In this document: one piece after another, positions 1-7,643 of the stretch
Position numbering within the stretch: the stretch's first letter is position 1
Layout: every line of letters begins with the position of its first letter
NCBI GenBank assembly: GCA_946538425.1
Contig: CAMNGM010000008.1
Coordinates: forward strand, 1 to 36,025
DNA length: 36,025 bases
Direction: 5' to 3'
Origin: an uncultured Bacteroidales bacterium
GTDB taxonomy: Bacteria > Bacteroidota > Bacteroidia > Bacteroidales > UBA932
Program-made: the position numbers and the translations under genes
Notes under the pieces: model-generated
What the model saw: only the letters and a program-made list of their open reading frames with translations
Told to the model about the DNA's origin: nothing
Databases searched by the model: none

Positions 1-529
1 GGAGCAGGGAGTCCAGCGGGGCGATGCTGCCGTCCTGCCGGAGCCGGTAGGTCGCAAGCGTACCGCCGGAATAGTTGGCAACGGCCAGGAGGGTGCCGTC
101 GGTGGAGACATAGCAAGGGTCTTCGCCGAGGAAAGGGACGGATGCCCGGTCGGAGCCGGGCATGACGTCATTCCCGGTTTGACCTGGAACCTCAACCGGA
201 ATGACACCGGTCGGCTGGGAGCCCACGAGTTCGAATCCGTTGCCGCCCCAGCGCCAGGCCCAGACGGAGGCGCGGGCGTCGGGCATTTCGGAGACGGCGT
301 ACACCTTGTTGCCGCTCACGGCCAGATAGGAGGGATTGGGCATCTCCGCCTTGGCGACGGGGCCCTCCCCGACGAACTGCCCGGACCGCTGGTCGAAATC
401 ATAGGCATAGAAGCCGTCGGAATAGGTACCGACGAAGGTCGTGAGGATGTCCGGACGGTTGCAGGAAACCGTCAGCAAGGCGACCAAAAGAAGGAAAAGA
501 TTCCTTCGCTTCGCTCGGAATGACATCAT
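1..529 (-). CDS. Lactonase-family lipoprotein (6-phosphogluconolactonase-like), 3' end cut by window edge
   Basis: This gene is not in the ORF track because its stop lies outside the window. The minus-strand frame opens at ATG 529, which overlaps the rfbA stop as ATGA. It begins [10 protein letters not shown], then a hydrophobic segment ending in lipobox LLTVSC, so it is probably a lipoprotein. The body carries hallmarks of the seven-bladed lactonase family (PF10282): GTYSDG near the N-terminus, NPSYLAV, YAVSEM, then DPCYVSTDG and VANYSGG. Family members include 6-phosphogluconolactonase, but an exported copy need not act in the pentose phosphate pathway. Two oddities are visible. The first residues MSFRAKRRN come from a dispersed repeat. 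About 25 residues between SQPTG and GEDPCYV also come from a palindromic repeat absent from the usual family pattern. The family is fairly sure; the substrate is unknown. Confidence 0.75.
   Translation of the reverse strand, partial: MMSFRAKRRNLFLLLVALLTVSCNRPDILTTFVGTYSDGFYAYDFDQRSGQFVGEGPVAKAEMPNPSYLAVSGNKVYAVSEMPDARASVWAWRWGGNGFELVGSQPTGVIPVEVPGQTGNDVMPGSDRASVPFLGEDPCYVSTDGTLLAVANYSGGTLATYRLRQDGSIAPLDSLL
167..205. repeat. Imperfect palindromic repeat inside the lactonase gene
   Basis: The arms GTCATTCCCGGTTTGA and TCAACCGGAATGAC are complementary apart from two single-base bulges, with a loop of about nine bases. The outer eight pairs GTCATTCC/GGAATGAC are perfect. The same GTCATTCC core starts the other repeat copies at 499-525 and 20439-20465. 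It is translated in frame as part of [14 protein letters not shown]. Confidence 0.7.
499..525 (-). repeat. Dispersed repeat, copy at the lactonase start
   Basis: Read on the minus strand, the 27 bases beginning TGTCATTCCGAGCG and ending GGAATC match positions 20465-20439 with a single mismatch. The core contains the self-complementary ends ATTCC/GGAAT. This copy encodes residues 3 to 10 or so of the lactonase-family protein, directly after its ATG, and sits at the junction with rfbA. Confidence 0.8.
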
Positions 530-1392
530 ACCAGGTTCAAAAGATACTGCCCATATTGGTTCTTGCGCATCGGGAAGGCGACTTCCTGGAGCTTTTCCCG
601 GGTGATCCAGCCGTGCCGGAAGGCGATTTCCTCCAGGCAGGCGATCTTCAGGCCCTGCCGTTTCTCGATGACCTCGATGTAGGTCGACGCTTCGGCCAGC
701 GACTCGTGGGTGCCGGTGTCCAGCCAGGCGAAGCCGCGGCCGAGGGTCTGTACGAGCAGCTCGCCATCGGCCAGGAAAGCCTGGTTGACGGAGGTGATCT
801 CGAGTTCGCCGCGGGCGGACGGTTTCACGGCGGCGGCGACATCGACCACCTTGTTGGGATAGAAATACAGGCCCGTCACGGCGTAATTGGACTTGGGATG
901 CGCGGGTTTCTCCTCGATGGAGATGCACTTCCCCTCCGCATCGAATTCCGCGACGCCGTAGCGCTCCGGATCGGACACCCAGTAACCGAAGACGGTCGCC
1001 AGGCCGCGGTCCGCATCGACCACCGCCTGCCGCAGCTGCGCTTCGAAGCCTGCGCCGTGGAAGATATTGTCACCCAGCACCATACAGGCCGTATCGTCCC
1101 CGATGAACTCCCGCCCGATGATGAAGGCCTGGGCGAGGCCGTCCGGCGAAGGCTGCTCCGCATAGGAGAATTTCACCCCGAAGTCCGACCCGTCCCCGAG
1201 GAGGCGTTCGAAGCCCGGCAGATCGTGCGGTGTGGAAATGATGAGGATTTCCCGGATGCCGGCCATCATCAGCACGGACACCGGATAGTAGATCATCGGC
1301 TTGTCATAAATGGGCAGAAGTTGCTTGGACACTCCCTTGGTGATGGGGTACAGGCGCGTGCCGCTGCCGCCGGCGAGGACGATTCCTTTCAT
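526..1392 (-). CDS. rfbA: Glucose-1-phosphate thymidylyltransferase RfbA
   Basis: RfbA makes dTDP-glucose from glucose-1-phosphate and dTTP, the first step of dTDP-L-rhamnose synthesis in the cytoplasm. The 288-residue protein has the usual length. It starts with the nucleotide-binding signature [13 protein letters not shown] (residues about 6-18), then [23 protein letters not shown] and [13 protein letters not shown], all standard for this enzyme. The C-terminus KNQYGQYLL is also typical. The other three rhamnose genes (rfbD, rfbC, rfbB) lie 18 kb away at the promoter-proximal end of the locus, so rfbA is split from its pathway partners. It has its own TAnnTTTG promoter box at 1412-1419. Its stop overlaps the next gene's start by 4 bp. 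Confidence 0.97.
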   Translation of the reverse strand: MKGIVLAGGSGTRLYPITKGVSKQLLPIYDKPMIYYPVSVLMMAGIREILIISTPHDLPGFERLLGDGSDFGVKFSYAEQPSPDGLAQAFIIGREFIGDDTACMVLGDNIFHGAGFEAQLRQAVVDADRGLATVFGYWVSDPERYGVAEFDAEGKCISIEEKPAHPKSNYAVTGLYFYPNKVVDVAAAVKPSARGELEITSVNQAFLADGELLVQTLGRGFAWLDTGTHESLAEASTYIEVIEKRQGLKIACLEEIAFRHGWITREKLQEVAFPMRKNQYGQYLLNLV

Positions 1393-1411
1393 ATCGGTCA
1401 GGTTTATTTTT

Positions 1412-1419
1412 CAAAGATA
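1412..1419 (-). promoter_or_regulatory. Bacteroidota -7 box of the rfbA promoter
   Basis: The minus strand reads TATCTTTG, matching TAnnTTTG, 19 nt before the rfbA ATG. The 103-bp intergenic stretch is strikingly AT-rich against GC-rich surroundings. I see no clear TTTG -33 element at the ideal distance. Confidence 0.65.
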
Positions 1420-1466
1420 CGAATTATTGACTGAAAACGCTTCTCGGAAGAATGCATTTTTATATG

Positions 1467-1474
1467 TATTTTTG
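1467..1474 (+). promoter_or_regulatory. Bacteroidota -7 box for the acyltransferase-wecG pair
   Basis: TATTTTTG matches TAnnTTTG and lies 21 nt before the ATG at 1496. It is divergent from the rfbA box in the same 103-bp AT-rich gap. No convincing -33 TTTG was found. Confidence 0.6.
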
Positions 1475-1495
1475 TAAACGGATAATCGATCCTCT

Positions 1496-2587
1496 ATGGA
1501 AGGAATCATCACCCCGGATACGGGAAAAGGGAGCCGGATACACTACCTGGATGTGCTGAAGGGCATCGGAATCGTGTTCGTCGTTTTTGCGCACGCGAAT
1601 TCGATGCGCTACGGAAGCGGCTATCTCTATAGCTTCCACATCGCTCTCTTTTTCTTCATATCCGGATTATTGATGAATCCGGCGAAGTATCCTTCGTTCA
1701 ATCGGTTCTTTGTCAGCCGGATCAAGCAACTGTATGTTCCCTACGTGGTATTCTACCTGCTGTGCTACTTGTATTGGCTGATGATCGAACGCTCGCACAG
1801 GACCATTGCCGTTTCCCCCTGGGACGGATGGCTCGGACTGTTCTGGGGAAGTGACAACACACACTGGATCTACCCCGCCGCCGTCTTGTGGTTCGTCATC
1901 GGACTGCTGGCGCTGGAGCTGCTCTTCTATGCCGTCATCAAGGGAACGAAATCCTGGTGGATCCGAGGCGGTTTGCTGGCGGCATTGACCGCCATCGGCC
2001 TTCTGCTGGCCAAATACAAGCTGTACGTGCTTCCTTTCAGTTTGAACAACGCGCTGCTGGCCATTCCCTTCTTCACGACCGGGTATCTTCTGCGAAAGCC
2101 CTTGGTGGAAAGCGATGCGGTCTGTGGAGCGAAGAAAAGCCAAGTACTCCTGGCTCTCATTCCCCCGGTCGTGTTCACGATCTGGCTGTATCCCTGGATT
2201 TGCGACCTGGGGAAACAAACCGACATCAGCTATCTGACTCACCCTGCCCCCCATTGGTTCTACACGATTCCTTTCATCGAAATCGCCCTCTGGCTGGGAA
2301 TATCGTTGCTGATCGGGAAAAACAGTGTGCTGGAATGGCTGGGCCGGAATACGTTGCCCATCCTTGCCTTCCATCCCCCCATCGCCAGGATCCTGACATT
2401 TGCGGCCGGGCTGGTGTGGGGAATCAGCAAGACGGAGATACACGGGGCGTGGGGCTCCTCCATTTTGCTTGCGGCGGCCTCTGTGATCTGCTGCATCCCG
2501 CTGGTTTACCTCTGGAACCGGGCCTATCCCGGAATCATCGCCTTCATCTTCCGGGGCGAACAGCGCCCAAAAGACGTTCTGTCATGA
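1496..2587 (+). CDS. Acyltransferase-3 family membrane protein (polysaccharide O-acetylation)
   Basis: The protein has 363 residues and begins with the family signature YLDVLKGIGIVFVVFAHAN (about residues 18-36), the His of which is the usual catalytic candidate in acyltransferase-3 (PF01757) proteins. About ten hydrophobic segments follow, for example HIALFFFISGLLM and WFVIGLLALELLFYAVI. Members transfer acetyl or other acyl groups to sugars across the inner membrane, often decorating O-antigen or capsule repeat units. It is on the plus strand, opposite to most of the locus, and its stop overlaps the next gene as ATGA, so both are probably one transcript. The acceptor sugar cannot be read from sequence. 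Confidence 0.85.
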   Translation: MEGIITPDTGKGSRIHYLDVLKGIGIVFVVFAHANSMRYGSGYLYSFHIALFFFISGLLMNPAKYPSFNRFFVSRIKQLYVPYVVFYLLCYLYWLMIERSHRTIAVSPWDGWLGLFWGSDNTHWIYPAAVLWFVIGLLALELLFYAVIKGTKSWWIRGGLLAALTAIGLLLAKYKLYVLPFSLNNALLAIPFFTTGYLLRKPLVESDAVCGAKKSQVLLALIPPVVFTIWLYPWICDLGKQTDISYLTHPAPHWFYTIPFIEIALWLGISLLIGKNSVLEWLGRNTLPILAFHPPIARILTFAAGLVWGISKTEIHGAWGSSILLAAASVICCIPLVYLWNRAYPGIIAFIFRGEQRPKDVLS

Positions 2588-3312
2588 AAATCAAGGATCT
2601 CAAGTTGGTCCGCTCGCAGGCGGAGATGCGGGATTGGCCCGAGGGGAAATTCCTCATCGACACGGTGAACACGCATTCATTCGTGCTGGCGCAGCAGGAC
2701 GAGGAATTCGCCCGCGCCCTGCTGGAAGCCGACGCGCTCCTGCCCGACGGCAGTTACATCGTCAAGGCCTGCCGATGGCTGAAAATGAAAAACGCCCCCG
2801 AGCAGAAGATTGCGGGGACGGACTTGTTCCTGTATGAGATGGACCGGCTGGAACGCCGGGGCGGGACCTGCCTGTTCATGGGCAGCAGCGAGGCAGTCCT
2901 GAAGCGGATCCGGGAAAAGGCGACGACCAAGTATCCCGGCATCCGCGTGAAAACCTACTCCCCTCCCTTCAAATCCGTTTTCTCCGAGGAGGACAACCAA
3001 GCCATCATCAATGCCATCAACGACGCGGACCCGGACCTTCTTTGGATCGGCATGACGGCGCCCAAGCAGGAGAAATGGTTGCACGACCATTGGGACGCCC
3101 TCCGAATCCACTGCCACGCCGGTGCCATCGGTGCCGTTTTCGACTTCTTCGCCGGCACGGTCAACAGAGCTCCGGAATGGTGGCTCCGTCACAATGTCGA
3201 GTGGCTGTACCGGTTCATCCGGGAACCTCGCCGGATGTGGCGCCGCATCTTCGTCAGCGGCCCGGCGTTTCTGTGGGCTGTGCTGAAAGAGAAGCTCTCC
3301 CCTTCCGCTTAA
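2584..3312 (+). CDS. WecG/TagA/CpsF-family glycosyltransferase (GT26)
   Basis: The ORF track places this inside a 474-residue frame starting at 1888. The real start is ATG 2584, which overlaps the acyltransferase stop by 4 bp and gives 242 residues, the normal family size. Motifs typical of PF03808 are visible: DTVNTHSF, LLPDGSYIVKA, the AGTDL segment, FMGSS, PDLLWIGMTAPKQEKW and GAVFDFFAGTVNRAPEWW. Family members add N-acetylmannosamine or its uronic acid to the lipid-linked GlcNAc made by WecA/TagO enzymes, and a WecA-type gene is the convergent neighbour. The last 59 bp overlap the 3' end of that gene on the other strand. The donor sugar is inferred only. Confidence 0.88.
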   Translation: MKIKDLKLVRSQAEMRDWPEGKFLIDTVNTHSFVLAQQDEEFARALLEADALLPDGSYIVKACRWLKMKNAPEQKIAGTDLFLYEMDRLERRGGTCLFMGSSEAVLKRIREKATTKYPGIRVKTYSPPFKSVFSEEDNQAIINAINDADPDLLWIGMTAPKQEKWLHDHWDALRIHCHAGAIGAVFDFFAGTVNRAPEWWLRHNVEWLYRFIREPRRMWRRIFVSGPAFLWAVLKEKLSPSA

Positions 3313-4396
3313 GGAGCACCGAAACGACTGCGGTAAAAGCATACCAGACCAGCATGTCGATACAGAACACCGCCGTAACACTCATCTTCCGGCCGATAAG
3401 AACGGTCAGCAGGACCAGCGCGACATCCACGCCCAAAAGGACGGCCAATGACGCGTGCTGGGAAAGCCTGCACCGCAACAGCAGATGATGGATATGGTTC
3501 CGGTCCGGCTGGAAGGGGCTTTGGTGACGGGCCAGACGCAGGAAGACGAGACGGGGCACGTCCAACATCGGGATAATCAGGGTCGAGAAACCGATCGCCA
3601 TATAGTATCCGTTCAAGGACGGGTTTCCTTCACCGAAATCGCTGGCATTGATGATGAGAAAACTGAGAATCAGTCCGATCGTGAGCGAGCCGGAATCACC
3701 CATGAACACCTTCGTAGAACGTTCCCGGCTTCCGAACAGATTGAAAATCCAGAATACGGCCACCACGCCCAGCATCGAAACCCCGATAAGCATATGCAGG
3801 AAATGATTCTCGGCATATGCGATGACCGTCAGGGTAATCAGAGACAAGATTCCCAGTCCCGCCGCCAAGCCGTCGATGCCGTCTATCATATTGATGGAAT
3901 TCATGATGTACATAATCAGCAGGACGGACAACGGCATACCGATGATGCCCGGGAGAGAATGGACTCCGAACAACCCGCATAAATTCTTGATCCATAGGCC
4001 CGAAACGACGATGATACAGGAGGCGATGAACTGGAAAAGCAACTTCAGCCGGTAATTCACTTCCACCAGGTCGTCGGCTATGCCCACGATATACATCAGC
4101 ATACCGGAGCCCAGCAGAACCGCCAGCTGGATCAAGACATAATACTCCTGCTCGAAAAACCGGGTCAGTCCGAGGTGGTACATCATCCCCACCGTGACCG
4201 CCAGGGTAATCATCAGAACCGGCAGAAAGGATACGCCCCCCAGCCTGGGGACAGGAGCGGAATGCACTTTTCGAACCTCCGGCTTGTCAAAGAGGCGGCG
4301 CTTATACGTGACGATGAGCACCAGGTCAATGACCATCGCTCCCAGGAGCGCAGAGGCGATGAAAGCGCACAGCAAGATCAGGGCCGTCGTGTTCAT
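3254..4396 (-). CDS. wecA: Undecaprenyl-phosphate GlcNAc-1-phosphate transferase (WecA/TagO type)
   Basis: This polytopic membrane protein of 380 residues starts lipid-linked repeat-unit assembly by moving a sugar-1-phosphate onto undecaprenyl phosphate. Visible PF00953 motifs in order are VPRLGGVSF (about 49-57), the Mg-binding Asp pair in GIADDL (about 105-110), NSINMIDGIDGLAAG (166-180), FMGDSGSL and the C-terminal histidine motif NHIHHLL that marks WecA/TagO rather than MraY. About ten transmembrane segments are evident. Its start overlaps the gmhA stop by 4 bp. Its 3' end overlaps the convergent wecG-like gene by 59 bp. The donor is probably UDP-GlcNAc or a related HexNAc; this is inferred from family. 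Confidence 0.9.
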   Translation of the reverse strand: MNTTALILLCAFIASALLGAMVIDLVLIVTYKRRLFDKPEVRKVHSAPVPRLGGVSFLPVLMITLAVTVGMMYHLGLTRFFEQEYYVLIQLAVLLGSGMLMYIVGIADDLVEVNYRLKLLFQFIASCIIVVSGLWIKNLCGLFGVHSLPGIIGMPLSVLLIMYIMNSINMIDGIDGLAAGLGILSLITLTVIAYAENHFLHMLIGVSMLGVVAVFWIFNLFGSRERSTKVFMGDSGSLTIGLILSFLIINASDFGEGNPSLNGYYMAIGFSTLIIPMLDVPRLVFLRLARHQSPFQPDRNHIHHLLLRCRLSQHASLAVLLGVDVALVLLTVLIGRKMSVTAVFCIDMLVWYAFTAVVSVLLKRKGRASLSAQPTETPGR

Positions 4397-4974
4397 GCGC
4401 CAAACAGGTTAGATTCTACAAGATAACAGAGAATGTGGCCGATCAGTGTCTGGCACTCCTGGATCCGGGGTGTCGAACGGGAGGGGACATGGATCACGTG
4501 GTCATAATCATCCATCGGACAAGGGCCGGCGCCCACGATGGCGACACTGGTAATTCCTTTCGCCTGGCAAGCGGCGAGCGCGCCCACCAGATTCGGCGAT
4601 TTCCCGGAGGTGGAAATGCCGATGAACACGTCCCCCGGCCGCCCCTGCGCCTCGATCTGACGGGCGAAAAGCCGATCGAACCCATAATCATTTCCCACCG
4701 CCGTAATGATGGAAGTATCCGTAGAAAGGGACAGCGCCGGCAACCCCGGCCGGTCGAAGGAGAACTTGTTCACCAGTTCCCCGGCCATATGCTGCGCATC
4801 GGCCGCACTTCCGCCGTTCCCGGCCCACAGCGTCTTGTTCCCGGAACGGTATGCATCCACGATAATCCCGGCGATTTCCTCGATCTTGGCAGCGAGTTCA
4901 TCGTCTTCCAGCATCCGCTGCTTGACCCGGACCGACTCGGCCATCTGGGTCTTGATCGTCTCGACAATATTCAT
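4393..4974 (-). CDS. gmhA: Phosphoheptose isomerase GmhA (SIS domain)
   Basis: GmhA converts sedoheptulose-7-phosphate to D-glycero-D-manno-heptose-7-phosphate, the first step toward ADP- or GDP-heptose. The 193-residue protein has the expected size. The SIS motif AGNGGSAADAQH occupies residues 51-62, with the candidate catalytic Glu66 just after it. STDTSIITAVGNDYGFD and GISTSGKSPN follow, and His180 lies in QTLIGH, equivalent to the second catalytic residue of the family. It overlaps both neighbours by 4 bp. No heptose kinase, phosphatase or nucleotidyltransferase is in this window, so the rest of the heptose pathway must be elsewhere if it is used here. Confidence 0.92.
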   Translation of the reverse strand: MNIVETIKTQMAESVRVKQRMLEDDELAAKIEEIAGIIVDAYRSGNKTLWAGNGGSAADAQHMAGELVNKFSFDRPGLPALSLSTDTSIITAVGNDYGFDRLFARQIEAQGRPGDVFIGISTSGKSPNLVGALAACQAKGITSVAIVGAGPCPMDDYDHVIHVPSRSTPRIQECQTLIGHILCYLVESNLFGA

Positions 4975-6194
4975 AACGAACAGATTTTCTCATATAATCC
5001 AAACATCATCCGGAACTTTGCATCCCAGGACAATTCCTGCAAACGACTGTAGCAAGCCTCTGACATCGCCTGCAGGCGGGCACGGTCCCGGTCCAGGGCA
5101 TTCAAGGTATCCGCGAAATCGGCGACGCTCCGGCCCGGATCGCTCAAGGGAATCTTCACACCGGTACGACCGTCGACGATATCGCCCTGGCCGCAGGTGT
5201 CGAAGCAGATGACTGGCAGGCCGTTGGACAAAGCTTCCAGCACCACGTGCGGGGTTCCTTCCACCACGCTGGTAAAAAGGAAAACATCCATCCGGCGCAT
5301 CATCTCCTGCACTTCCCCGTGGCTGACGGCGCCATACCACCGGCAAGAGCCTTCGACCCCGAGTTCGGCGGCAAGACGGCGGAACGGAGCATCGTTCCCG
5401 GGGCCGACGAAATGGAGGCGCAGCCGGGGACTCCCCGCCCGATGCAAAGCCCGCACCGCCAGCGCCGGAAGCTTGGAGTACAGGTTGAACCGGCCCACCC
5501 AGAGGATGTCCAGAAAGCCCGAGGGCCGGGTCTCCCGAGGATGCGAACCGGTATCTGAACCCGTTTCGTTGATGGTGACTGATTCGACGCGCAGGTACTT
5601 CTTGAACAGGTCGTGGGCATCCTTCGAAGCCGTGACAACGACCCCCGCGCGCCGGATGGCTTTGCGCAGGCGGACGGAATGGCGGATCTGCCATCTGGAA
5701 ATCACTTCCTTCAGGCATACCCGGACCTTTTCGGAAAGCGGCGCATCCTTCCAGTAGGAAAGCGGATACTCGAACTTGCAGTTGGTGGGCCCGAGCACAT
5801 AAGGGATGTCCGGGATCTTCCAGAGATATCCCGGTTCCCGGAACCCGATCATATTGAGTTGGTGAAGGACATCGATGGCGTGCGTACGGCAGATCTCCCG
5901 GGCGATTTCCAGGGTCTTTTCCTGCCACTTCCGGTAATGGAGATAAAAACGCCAGTCCCCCTGGTTCCAGCACATCTTCCGGACGCGGTCCGACACCGGA
6001 TTGTAATAAAAATGCATATTGGACGCCTGCGGAAGGGTCTTGAGGGCCACCTCGATCTTCTCCCTGAACTCGCCCTCGGTGATGATGAAAAGTTCACACT
6101 CCCGGGCGAGACCGGCGCACCAGTTCCATCCCATTCCGGGTTCGCTGCCCGAATCAGGACAGACGGCGTAAGCGCTGACAAGTATCTTCTTCAT
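4971..6194 (-). CDS. Glycosyltransferase, GT4-like (GT-B fold)
   Basis: This 407-residue cytosolic or membrane-associated transferase belongs to the GT-B group. The N-terminal half begins MKKILVSAYAVCPDSGSEPGMGW, the glycine-rich opening typical of family 4 enzymes. The C-terminal half holds ILWVGRFNLYSKLPALAVRA (donor domain start) and the E-x7-E signature region EGTPHVVLEALSNGLPVI followed by GQGDIVDGRTG. It would add one sugar to the undecaprenyl-linked repeat unit. It overlaps gmhA and the upstream beta-helix gene by 4 bp each. Donor and linkage cannot be predicted from sequence. Confidence 0.87.
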   Translation of the reverse strand: MKKILVSAYAVCPDSGSEPGMGWNWCAGLARECELFIITEGEFREKIEVALKTLPQASNMHFYYNPVSDRVRKMCWNQGDWRFYLHYRKWQEKTLEIAREICRTHAIDVLHQLNMIGFREPGYLWKIPDIPYVLGPTNCKFEYPLSYWKDAPLSEKVRVCLKEVISRWQIRHSVRLRKAIRRAGVVVTASKDAHDLFKKYLRVESVTINETGSDTGSHPRETRPSGFLDILWVGRFNLYSKLPALAVRALHRAGSPRLRLHFVGPGNDAPFRRLAAELGVEGSCRWYGAVSHGEVQEMMRRMDVFLFTSVVEGTPHVVLEALSNGLPVICFDTCGQGDIVDGRTGVKIPLSDPGRSVADFADTLNALDRDRARLQAMSEACYSRLQELSWDAKFRMMFGLYEKICSL

Positions 6195-7636
6195 TGGACG
6201 AGCACGCCTTGCAAACGGTTTCCCACGCTGCTTTCCATGCGCTCGGGAAGCCTGAATATGAAACGGTGGGAGCCCTGGGCCGAAGGCGGAACCACTTTGT
6301 TCCAGACCATGCGCAACTTCCCTCCGGACAGGGAGAACCCGGACAGGGCCAGGGCGGTCCGGTGTCCGGTCATCGTCCGGACGGCCGAAAAATCGAAGGT
6401 GTTCCGGACCATCTCCAGGGAACGGATGGTGGGGCTGAAGGTGATGAAGCCCACATCCTCGTCTTCATAGACCAGTCTGTTGTTCTTGAATTCGATCTCT
6501 CTCCCGCCGAAACTGAAACTGTCGCCCGACCGGCGCTTCCGGAAATGGAACGTGTTGTCCAGGATATCGTACCGTTCTATCATCGCCAGGGGGTAACTGT
6601 TCACGAACTGGTTAATCATCGTATTGTTCCTCAGGACGATATGCAGGACCGAAGAAAGTTCCAGGTTGCCATCCTTCTCGGAGGCGTCGAAAACGCAGTT
6701 CTCGATGAGCATCTCCTCCGTCGGTTTCTCGCCGACGACGGACAGCAACCCCACATAGGGCTGGCAGGGATACTGGTAGAACTCGCATCCCTGGACAAGG
6801 ATTTCGCCGCAACTGCCCCCCGGATAGCCTTCCTGGTCCAGATTGAACACCTCCAAGGCGAACTGTCCGGTCCTGACGGAACAGCGGTCCATCTCCAGAT
6901 GGTCGATGGGCTGCCAGAGGTTGTATACTTTCTCCAGGCTGCCCATTCCGTCGGACGAGACGTTGCGGAACACGACTTCATGTCCGATGACTTGGAAATA
7001 GTTATAGATATAGAACGCGTTCATGTCCTGTCCCCAGCCGGGCTTTCCGATGGCGGCGGCATTGTCCTCGATATGGATGTCCTCGAAAAGAAAGGATTCT
7101 CCGGGACCTTCCCGGACAGGATTGCTGAACAGGCACTCTTTCCGGTACGCGGCTCCCCATTTTCCCTGCTCCGATTCTCCCTTGTCCGAAGGGAGATACA
7201 GTCTGACGCCATTCCCATGGACGGTCATCCGGTCCCGGTTGATGAGGATCGGGATCCAGGTCTCGAGCCAATAGGCGTCCCGGTAGAAGGTCACCTCGTT
7301 GAACTTGAACACATTGGATACAATCCAATAGGCGCTGTTCCCCTCGAGGGAAAACCACCGGTCCTCCACTTTCCCGCACCAGTTTCCTTCCAGGATCACC
7401 CCGTCCAGCACCGCATCATCGCCCGTCACGGCCAGTTGGGATTCGTTCCCGACCACTTTTCCATGATGCAAGCTCCCCCGCGTCAAGTCCAGCGTCGTGC
7501 CGCGCTCCAACGTAACCGTCGCCCCCTTCAGGTCCACGGAACCTTCGACCCGGTAAACGCCTTTTTCCGGGACGGGGAACGCACCGGCCAGGCCAGCGCA
7601 TCCCAAGAGGAGTAAAAGAAGGACGATCCGTTTCAT
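6191..7636 (-). CDS. Secreted right-handed beta-helix protein 1
   Basis: The 481-residue protein starts with a clear signal peptide (MKRIVLLLLLLGCAGLAGA, likely cut near residue 19). The rest is a run of short beta-strand repeats with Asn-rich turns, such as LFEDIHIEDNAAAIG, VVFRNVSSDG, LIENCVFDAS, LRNNTMINQ, YDILDNTFHF and EFKNNRLVY. This is the pattern of pectate-lyase-like parallel beta-helix folds. Many such proteins bind, cleave or epimerise polysaccharides in the periplasm or outside the cell. It sits between two glycosyltransferase genes with a 4-bp overlap on one side, so it is probably co-expressed with polymer assembly. No catalytic residues were recognised and its role is unknown. 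Confidence 0.75.
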   Translation of the reverse strand: MKRIVLLLLLLGCAGLAGAFPVPEKGVYRVEGSVDLKGATVTLERGTTLDLTRGSLHHGKVVGNESQLAVTGDDAVLDGVILEGNWCGKVEDRWFSLEGNSAYWIVSNVFKFNEVTFYRDAYWLETWIPILINRDRMTVHGNGVRLYLPSDKGESEQGKWGAAYRKECLFSNPVREGPGESFLFEDIHIEDNAAAIGKPGWGQDMNAFYIYNYFQVIGHEVVFRNVSSDGMGSLEKVYNLWQPIDHLEMDRCSVRTGQFALEVFNLDQEGYPGGSCGEILVQGCEFYQYPCQPYVGLLSVVGEKPTEEMLIENCVFDASEKDGNLELSSVLHIVLRNNTMINQFVNSYPLAMIERYDILDNTFHFRKRRSGDSFSFGGREIEFKNNRLVYEDEDVGFITFSPTIRSLEMVRNTFDFSAVRTMTGHRTALALSGFSLSGGKLRMVWNKVVPPSAQGSHRFIFRLPERMESSVGNRLQGVLVQ

Positions 7637-7643
7637 GACATCG

